Below, in pieces: positions 50,962 through 56,000 of a DNA stretch of 56,000 bases. The DNA lies in contig JAEUSU010000022.1 in NCBI GenBank assembly GCA_016788635.1, positions 1 to 56,000 of the forward strand, in the 5' to 3' direction. Numbering within the stretch: position 1 is the stretch's first letter; each line of letters begins with the position of its first letter. Position numbers and translations under genes: made by a program. This DNA comes from Flavobacteriales bacterium. Its GTDB lineage: Bacteria; Bacteroidota; Bacteroidia; Flavobacteriales_F; PHOS-HE28. The notes under the pieces are model-generated. The model did no database searches. It saw only the letters and a list, made by a program, of their open reading frames with translations, and was not told where the DNA came from.

Positions 50962-52938
50962 TTACTGCACCACCACACGTTCCACAAAGCGGCCGTCGCG
51001 TGCATGGAACACCACCAGATACGTGCCCGCACCTTCGGGCATGCGCGCCTGCCAGGTGCGGCGGCCCTGCACCGTGGTGCTGGCCACCAAGCGGCCCTTC
51101 AGGTCGAACACCTCGATGTCGCTCACCTTGTCGGACAGGCCGACCACCTGCAACAGTCCATTGGTCACAGGGTTGGGGAACACGCGCACACCGAGCTCCT
51201 GGATGTTGTCCGTGCCCACGCCCAGATCGGTGAAGGAAGCCTCCTGCACCAGCACGGGAGAATTGTCCGCTGCCTCGAACATGTCACGGAACTGGTCGAT
51301 CTCCGGGCTGTTGAAGCTGAACATCTCCGCGTTCCAGCGCGCCGTGGTGCTCTGGTACCACACGCGCACCCGCACGTCCACCGCGCCAGTGTAGCCGTTC
51401 ATGGGCACGTGGTAGTGCACGATGTCCGTGCCGGAGCCTTCCACACCGGCACCGTCGTGGTTGAAATCGATGTCGCTCGGTGGCACCCCGGCGATCAGCG
51501 TGGTGTCATACACCGGGTGGCTGGTGGTGAAGCCGATCGGGGTGAGGCGGTTGTCCTTCAGAGGGGACTTGGCCCGCTCCAGCACTGTGGTCTTGTTGCC
51601 GTTCACATCACCCATCACCAGCTCGTAGATCTGGGCCTGGTCCTGCTGGCGGATCACATCGTGGTGTGGTTCGTACTCCGCATCGTGGCCCTCCACTTCC
51701 CAGTCGCTTCCCCAGCGGCCGCTTTTGAACAGCGTGTCGCCCGTGGGCTTCAAGGCCACCAGTTCCACCCATGCGCGACGTGCGGGGTAACCACTGGGGA
51801 ACTTGTGCCCGGTGAGGTTCGAGAGCTTCACCGCGATGAAGGCGGTGTCTGCATCACGTGCCGACATGCCCGGCTCCAGCAGCACGCTGTGCAGTTGCAG
51901 GTTGCGCATGGTGCGGGCAATGGTACTGTCGAACTGGGTCTCTGTTGCGGTGAGGCCCAGGGTGTCGATATAATCACGAAGCATCTTCAACATGAAGGCA
52001 TTGCCCCCGGCAAAATGGTGCAGTCCGTAGGGCGTGCGGGGGGTGAGGAAGATGTAGTTGGCACTGATCACCACCGGACCCTCGATGCGCGGGGTATGGC
52101 AGCCCTGGCAGCTGATGCCCTCAGAGCTCTCCACCGTATTGAAGGCACTATTGAGCCATTCATGATAGGTGGCCTGTTCCACGAACGTGTCACCCGTTGG
52201 GTTGCCGCTCAGGTCGGCCGTTTCGGTGACCAGGGTGTGGCAGCCCGCGCAAAAGCCACCATCATTCACGTGCGGGCCATACTCCGGCACGAATCCGACG
52301 AAGGAGGCCATGGGCGCACCGAAAACCTGGTCATAGGGGCCCCACAGGATGTCGGCCACGGTGAACTTCATCTGGCCGGAGTGCATGATGCCCAGGCTGT
52401 CGGGGCTCTGCCGATGGCAGGCCACGCAACTCACGCCATCTATGCCCAGGGAATCATCGGCGTGAAGTTCGGCCATGCTGTATGGCCCGCCACCGGTGAG
52501 GTACTTCTCGTACTTCCCCTGTGGCGCATGGCAGGTGAGGCATTTATCCTCCAAAGCGGCCTGATGCGCCGGGTTCACCAACACTTCATGGCTCACTTTG
52601 GCGCGCCAGAAGGGGTCACGGGCGCTGTTGGCCATCATGGTGCTGCGCCAGTCGTCGGTCACGTTCACATCCACCCCGTCCGGGGTGTGCATGGAAAATC
52701 CAGTGGAATCGAAGCCATGGCAACCCGAGCATCGCCCACTGCCGGAGAACCAGGTGCCCCAGCCGGCAGGCAGGGAGCTGTCCGCCGCCACACGGAACGC
52801 GAACAACTCCTCATCGGTATGGAAGGAAGCGTGGGCCACCGGCATCCGGTCGCCACGCCAGGCCACGAACACCGATGCAGTGGCTGCCAGCAGCGTTACC
52901 ACGACCGTTCGCTGAAGCCGTGCGCTCGTTCTCTTCAT
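50962..52938 (-). CDS. five-heme c-type cytochrome with T9SS type A sorting domain
   Basis: 658 residues from the ATG at 52938. An N-terminal hydrophobic segment (about 10-28) acts as signal or anchor. Five CxxCH heme sites: CSGCH 70-74, CLTCH 133-137, CVACH 171-175, CAGCH 230-234 and CQGCH 277-281, similar to cytochrome c554-like multiheme proteins. A beta-rich part follows and the last 78 residues (VRVFPNPVTNGLLQVVGLS onward) are a T9SS tail. It would expose hemes at the surface. Electron donor and acceptor are not known; no cytochrome maturation gene is nearby. Confidence 0.88.
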   Translation of the reverse strand: MKRTSARLQRTVVVTLLAATASVFVAWRGDRMPVAHASFHTDEELFAFRVAADSSLPAGWGTWFSGSGRCSGCHGFDSTGFSMHTPDGVDVNVTDDWRSTMMANSARDPFWRAKVSHEVLVNPAHQAALEDKCLTCHAPQGKYEKYLTGGGPYSMAELHADDSLGIDGVSCVACHRQSPDSLGIMHSGQMKFTVADILWGPYDQVFGAPMASFVGFVPEYGPHVNDGGFCAGCHTLVTETADLSGNPTGDTFVEQATYHEWLNSAFNTVESSEGISCQGCHTPRIEGPVVISANYIFLTPRTPYGLHHFAGGNAFMLKMLRDYIDTLGLTATETQFDSTIARTMRNLQLHSVLLEPGMSARDADTAFIAVKLSNLTGHKFPSGYPARRAWVELVALKPTGDTLFKSGRWGSDWEVEGHDAEYEPHHDVIRQQDQAQIYELVMGDVNGNKTTVLERAKSPLKDNRLTPIGFTTSHPVYDTTLIAGVPPSDIDFNHDGAGVEGSGTDIVHYHVPMNGYTGAVDVRVRVWYQSTTARWNAEMFSFNSPEIDQFRDMFEAADNSPVLVQEASFTDLGVGTDNIQELGVRVFPNPVTNGLLQVVGLSDKVSDIEVFDLKGRLVASTTVQGRRTWQARMPEGAGTYLVVFHARDGRFVERVVVQ

Positions 52939-53031
52939 CGCGTTTGAAATGGGACCGCAAATTAGTTGGGCCACCACAGTGCCGCCTTCCAGCTCCCGGC
53001 CATCCTTGAACCCCCGAAGGGCCCCCGTGGT

Positions 53032-53598
53032 TCAGCTGCCGCGCTGCGAGCCTTTGCGCATGGTGGAGCCCGCCGTTTTGGCCTTGGTGCCCCCGCCGGG
53101 CTTTGGTGCATTGGCCTTCTTCACGGCCACACTGCTGCGCTCCTTGGTCTTGCCAGCACCCGCTTCCGCCTTCACCAGCTTCTCACCCTCCCCTTCACCT
53201 TCCTTGGGCTCGTCCTTCTGGGTGAAGACACCCGCCTTCAGCAACTGGTGGTACCAGGTGAAGAGCTTGCGCACATCGTTGGGATAGATGCGCTCGCGGT
53301 CATGGTCGGGCAGCACCTCGCCCAGCTTGGCATAGAGCGCGTCCGGCTCACTGTGCGGGTCGATCGTCTCACCTCCTTTTTCCACCTCGAAGAGCTTCTT
53401 CAGCACATCGCCCAGGGGCACATCGTCACCGGTGGTGAACATGCGGATCTCCTCCAGGGTGGAGACGCGCTGGGTGGTGTGCACCGGTACGCGTTTGCCG
53501 TCGGCCAGCGATTCGGCGATGATGGCCTGGCGACCTTGGGCGACCACGCGGAAAAGCCCGGTCTTGCCAGCGACGGTGATGATCTTCGAAAGGTCCAT
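53032..53598 (-). CDS. DUF5606 family protein with basic low-complexity tail
   Basis: 188 residues from the ATG at 53598 (MDLSKIITVAGKTGLFRVVA). Residues 1-128 are the DUF5606 domain, known mainly in Bacteroidota, with the SLADGKRVPVHTTQRVSTLE and YPNDVRKLFTWYHQLLKAGV segments. The final 60 are rich in Lys, Gly, Ala and Glu and look disordered and basic, which could suit nucleic-acid or ribosome contact. Function unknown. Own promoter box at 53615-53623, divergent from the GT-C gene. Confidence 0.85.
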   Translation of the reverse strand: MDLSKIITVAGKTGLFRVVAQGRQAIIAESLADGKRVPVHTTQRVSTLEEIRMFTTGDDVPLGDVLKKLFEVEKGGETIDPHSEPDALYAKLGEVLPDHDRERIYPNDVRKLFTWYHQLLKAGVFTQKDEPKEGEGEGEKLVKAEAGAGKTKERSSVAVKKANAPKPGGGTKAKTAGSTMRKGSQRGS

Positions 53599-53614
53599 AG
53601 CGTTCAGTTGAGCG

Positions 53615-53623
53615 GCAAAGCTA
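53615..53623 (-). promoter_or_regulatory. -7 box of DUF5606 gene
   Basis: TAGCTTTGC on the minus strand, full match to TAnnTTTG, 16 bases before the ATG. A -33 match is not seen. Confidence 0.5.
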
Positions 53624-53662
53624 GGGATGCCAACGGATGACCCGTGGCCGGACCGCGCCGAA

Positions 53663-53670
53663 TAGCTTTG
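53663..53670 (+). promoter_or_regulatory. -7 box of GT-C gene, near-leaderless
   Basis: TAGCTTTG on the plus strand, full match to TAnnTTTG, six bases before the ATG at 53677. It mirrors the DUF5606 box on the other strand. If used, the mRNA would have at most a few leader bases. Confidence 0.45.
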
Positions 53671-53676
53671 GCCGCC

Positions 53677-55092
53677 ATGCGGCTGCCTGCCATCACCCAT
53701 ACCTTGACCAGTGAACACCTGACCCGTTGGTTGTTCGGTGCCAACATGGTGGTGGCCGCCCTGCTGTGCGTGGGTTTGCGCGACACGCTTTCCGGCGACC
53801 ACCCGAACTACATTGCCCTGGCGGAAGGGCTGCTGAACGGGCGCTACAGCTCCTTTTGGTTCGAACCGGCCTACCTGCCGGAGACGTTCCGTACCCCGGG
53901 CTACCCCTTGTACCTGTCGCTGTTCATTGGCCTGACAGGTGGCTGGCGCGCAGTGGTGGTCGTGCAGTGGTTCCTCTACGCGCTGTGCATCGGCAGTGCC
54001 TTGCGCGTGATCGAGCGGCTGGGGCAGGGTCCGTTGGCGAAGAACATCTTTCTGGTCCTGCTGCTGCCCAGCATCAACCTCCCCTACTACGCGGCCATGG
54101 TGCTGCCGGAACTGCCTGCGCTCACGGCGCTCATGCTCATATTGGCGGCTGACCCGGCCTGGCACAAGCGCTCCTGGCTTTCGGCACTGGCCATTGGTCT
54201 GCTCTACGGCTTCCTCTTCCAATGCAGACCGGTCTACCTGTTGCTGCCTTTCGCCCGCGTGGCACTGGGCTGGTGGCTGGAACGGCCGGGCTTCGCGTGG
54301 CGCTGGCACGGGGGCATGCTGCTCACCTACGCCGCATCGCTGCTGCCGTTCACGCTGTGGAACCATGCCCACCACGGCGTGTGGAAGGCCACACCCCTGG
54401 AAGGCGGCGGTGGCATCTTCCAGATCGGCTACTGGAGCGGGCTCATGCCGCACCACCAAGAGTTCCGCCTGTGGGGCAACAAGACCGGCGATGAGCTGAT
54501 CCGCTTCACCCCGGCGGAAAAGGTACCGGCACACATCGCCGCCTTTGAGCACGAATGGGACCGGATCGATTCGGCGTGCGCCCCATACCTCACGGCACGC
54601 GATTCGGCGATCTATCGGGAGCATGGCCGCAGCGGCTGGGTGTGGAACACCTTCAGCACGGCCTACACCTTGGAGCGCGAAAAGTGGCTGTGGCGCTCCA
54701 CCCTGGAGCAGATGAAGGCGAACCCCGGCTACACACTGGCATGGAAAGCATACAGTGCGGTGCGCCTCTGGGTCACCGGCGTGCAGGTGACCGCGTTCCG
54801 GCAGGCTTCCCTCATGGGCAAATTGCAGCAACTCTATCCCTTCCTGCTCACGCTCGGGCAGTTCCTGCTGGCCGTGTGGCTCATCCCCTGGGCCGCGCTG
54901 CGGGTACCGGGCTGGTGGCGCTCGTGCGCACCACTGTTACTGGTGGTGCTGTATGGCTGGGCCATCTACATTCCCTTTGCCATCCAGAGCCGCTACACCA
55001 TTCCGGTGCGCATGGCACTGTTCATTCTGCTGGCGTGTGCGGTGGTGGAGTGGATGCGGCGACACACGCGACTAAGTACAAGCACATCGTGA
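53677..55092 (+). CDS. GT-C membrane glycosyltransferase, GT39/ArnT-like
   Basis: 471 residues from the ATG at 53677; a GTG at 53644 is less likely because the promoter box lies between. About eleven to twelve membrane helices. The first loop has LSGDHPNYIALAEGLLNGRY, the acidic loop of lipid-linked sugar transferases, followed by RTPGYPLYLSLF typical of this group. The large loop after about residue 240 faces the periplasm in relatives. Likely moves a sugar from a polyprenyl carrier to lipid A, glycan or protein. Substrate unknown. Confidence 0.8.
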   Translation: MRLPAITHTLTSEHLTRWLFGANMVVAALLCVGLRDTLSGDHPNYIALAEGLLNGRYSSFWFEPAYLPETFRTPGYPLYLSLFIGLTGGWRAVVVVQWFLYALCIGSALRVIERLGQGPLAKNIFLVLLLPSINLPYYAAMVLPELPALTALMLILAADPAWHKRSWLSALAIGLLYGFLFQCRPVYLLLPFARVALGWWLERPGFAWRWHGGMLLTYAASLLPFTLWNHAHHGVWKATPLEGGGGIFQIGYWSGLMPHHQEFRLWGNKTGDELIRFTPAEKVPAHIAAFEHEWDRIDSACAPYLTARDSAIYREHGRSGWVWNTFSTAYTLEREKWLWRSTLEQMKANPGYTLAWKAYSAVRLWVTGVQVTAFRQASLMGKLQQLYPFLLTLGQFLLAVWLIPWAALRVPGWWRSCAPLLLVVLYGWAIYIPFAIQSRYTIPVRMALFILLACAVVEWMRRHTRLSTSTS

Positions 55093-56000
55093 TCACGTCT
55101 TCTGTTTCTTCTTCCGCGCTGCAGGGAAGAGGATGTTGTTGAGGATGAGCCGGTAGCCTGCCGAATTGGGATGCAGGCTGAGGTCCGTAGGTGGATCGCC
55201 CACCATGTGCTGGTAGTCCTCGGGGTCGTGGCCACCATAGAAGGTCCATTGGCCCAGGCCATACTCCCCGTGGATGTATTTGACGGTGCCCTGAGGCTTG
55301 TTCTCACCCATCACCAGCACGCCGGGCTTCACGAGTTGCTTGCGGAATGCGGTGGTCTGTCCCATGAAGCCGCGGATAACCTGCTCGTGGCTCTGGCAGA
55401 GCATGGTGGGCACAACATCCCACTTGGCGCTGAAGTCGAACAGGGTGAAGAAGTCGCGCAGCTGCCCGATGCCCTGGTGGATGTCCGTGGCGTCGATGTT
55501 GCTGAACTCATAGATCATCGGGTCAGTGATGAGCTGGAAGTCCTTGAAGGCGAAGGTGCGGTTGAAGTCGAGCTTCTGCTGGCAGGCGGGGTCGATGGGG
55601 TCGTGGTCGAACTCGGCCGCGCAGATGTCCACGCCTTCCGCAGCGAGAGCGATGTCGTAGCTATCTGTGCCGGAGCACATGGTGAAGAGGTAGCCACCAC
55701 CGGCCACGTAATCGCGGATGCGCCCCGCCACGGCGCCTTTCATCTGGCTCACCTTGGCGAAGCCGAGCTCGGCGGCCATGGCCTCGCTCTCGCGCACCTG
55801 GGCCTGGTACCACGCAGCATTGCGGTAGTTCCGGTAAAACTTGCCGTACTGCCCGGTGAAGTCCTCGTGGTGCAGGTGCAGCCAGTCGTACTTGGGCAGC
55901 ACGCCGGCGATCACCTCACGATCGTAGATGCGTTCGTAAGGGATCTCGGCATAGGTCATCACCAGGGCCACGGCATCGTCCCAGGGCTGAAAGCCGTCCG
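55093..56000 (-). CDS. Bacteroidota protein often annotated 'asparagine synthetase B' (5' end outside window)
   Basis: At least 301 residues; the frame is open past the window edge (DGFQPWDDAVALVMTYAE), so the start is not seen and a GTG at 55971 is not the true start. Conserved stretches are LHLHHEDFTGQYGKFY, VAGGGYLFTMCSGTDSYDIA, EGVDICAAEFDHDP and the C-terminal LILNNILFPAARKKKQKT. This matches a flavobacterial family of about 420 residues that databases name asparagine synthetase B, but neither the glutaminase nor the ATP-pyrophosphatase motif SGGxDS is present in the visible part. True role unknown; the fold resembles class-I amidotransferase-like or DUF4159-like proteins by eye only. 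Confidence 0.75.
   Translation of the reverse strand, partial: DGFQPWDDAVALVMTYAEIPYERIYDREVIAGVLPKYDWLHLHHEDFTGQYGKFYRNYRNAAWYQAQVRESEAMAAELGFAKVSQMKGAVAGRIRDYVAGGGYLFTMCSGTDSYDIALAAEGVDICAAEFDHDPIDPACQQKLDFNRTFAFKDFQLITDPMIYEFSNIDATDIHQGIGQLRDFFTLFDFSAKWDVVPTMLCQSHEQVIRGFMGQTTAFRKQLVKPGVLVMGENKPQGTVKYIHGEYGLGQWTFYGGHDPEDYQHMVGDPPTDLSLHPNSAGYRLILNNILFPAARKKKQKT

Noticed and set aside
51004..52947. 647-codon open frame opposite the cytochrome gene
   Set aside because: The minus strand encodes five CxxCH sites and a T9SS tail, so the plus frame is a shadow.
53599..54831. Upstream extension of the DUF5606 frame to 54831
   Set aside because: The extension reads antisense through the GT-C gene; the family start is the ATG at 53598 with a promoter box just before it.

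Overview
The window is one continuous piece of a Bacteroidota chromosome, most likely a high-GC member of the Flavobacteriales or a close relative. Four things point there: promoter boxes of the TAnnTTTG type before many genes; a fused SecDF, a type III glutamine synthetase and small families typical of the phylum (DUF2851, DUF5606, MetS-like); type IX secretion (T9SS) C-terminal sorting domains on several secreted proteins; and the conserved order rpsU, xerC, hpf, four tRNAs, tuf, tRNA-Trp, secE, nusG, rplKAJL, rpoB. Coding density is very high. There is no gap over 300 bases without a gene, and I see no insertion sequence, prophage or CRISPR array. The rpoB 3' end and the 5' end of the last gene lie outside the window.

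Region 1 (1-10.4 kb, all minus strand) is the translation and transcription core. A well-formed Bacteroidota promoter at 8738-8769 precedes tRNA-Thr, Tyr, Gly, Thr, then tuf, tRNA-Trp, secE, nusG, rplK, rplA, rplJ, rplL and rpoB. Upstream lie rpsU, xerC and hpf. Several perfect stem-loops sit in the spacers. Region 2 (10.5-16.9 kb) holds a BASS-family transporter on the plus strand, then a minus-strand run: RmlD-like reductase, NSS sodium symporter, a 47-residue small subunit, a helix-hairpin-helix protein, apt and an acyl-CoA dehydrogenase. Most of these overlap or nearly abut.

Region 3 (16.9-30.9 kb, minus strand) has a PspC-like protein, a DUF2851 protein, pyrF, prfA, purM, a PorE-like OmpA-family protein, glutamine synthetase III, a CaCA exchanger, tatA and secDF. 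Nucleotide synthesis, nitrogen assimilation and protein export are grouped here, with clear intrinsic terminators after the PorE-like gene, glnN and secDF. Region 4 (31-43.4 kb) has a secreted FG-GAP repeat protein with a T9SS tail, mdh, a sigma-70 factor paired with a membrane PKD protein ending in a gliding-motility type domain, gyrB, and a coupled pair of a beta-barrel protein and a 1034-residue TPR protein.

Region 5 (43.5-56 kb) is envelope and surface biology: ftsE, two glycosyltransferases, murB, a dipeptidyl-peptidase IV-like enzyme, an M28 peptidase with a T9SS tail, a five-heme cytochrome with a T9SS tail, a DUF5606 protein, a GT-C membrane glycosyltransferase and a protein usually mislabelled asparagine synthetase B. 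The points most worth following are the surface multiheme cytochrome, the sigma factor/PKD pair, the small NSS subunit, and a set of -7 boxes placed so close to start codons that the mRNAs may be leaderless.
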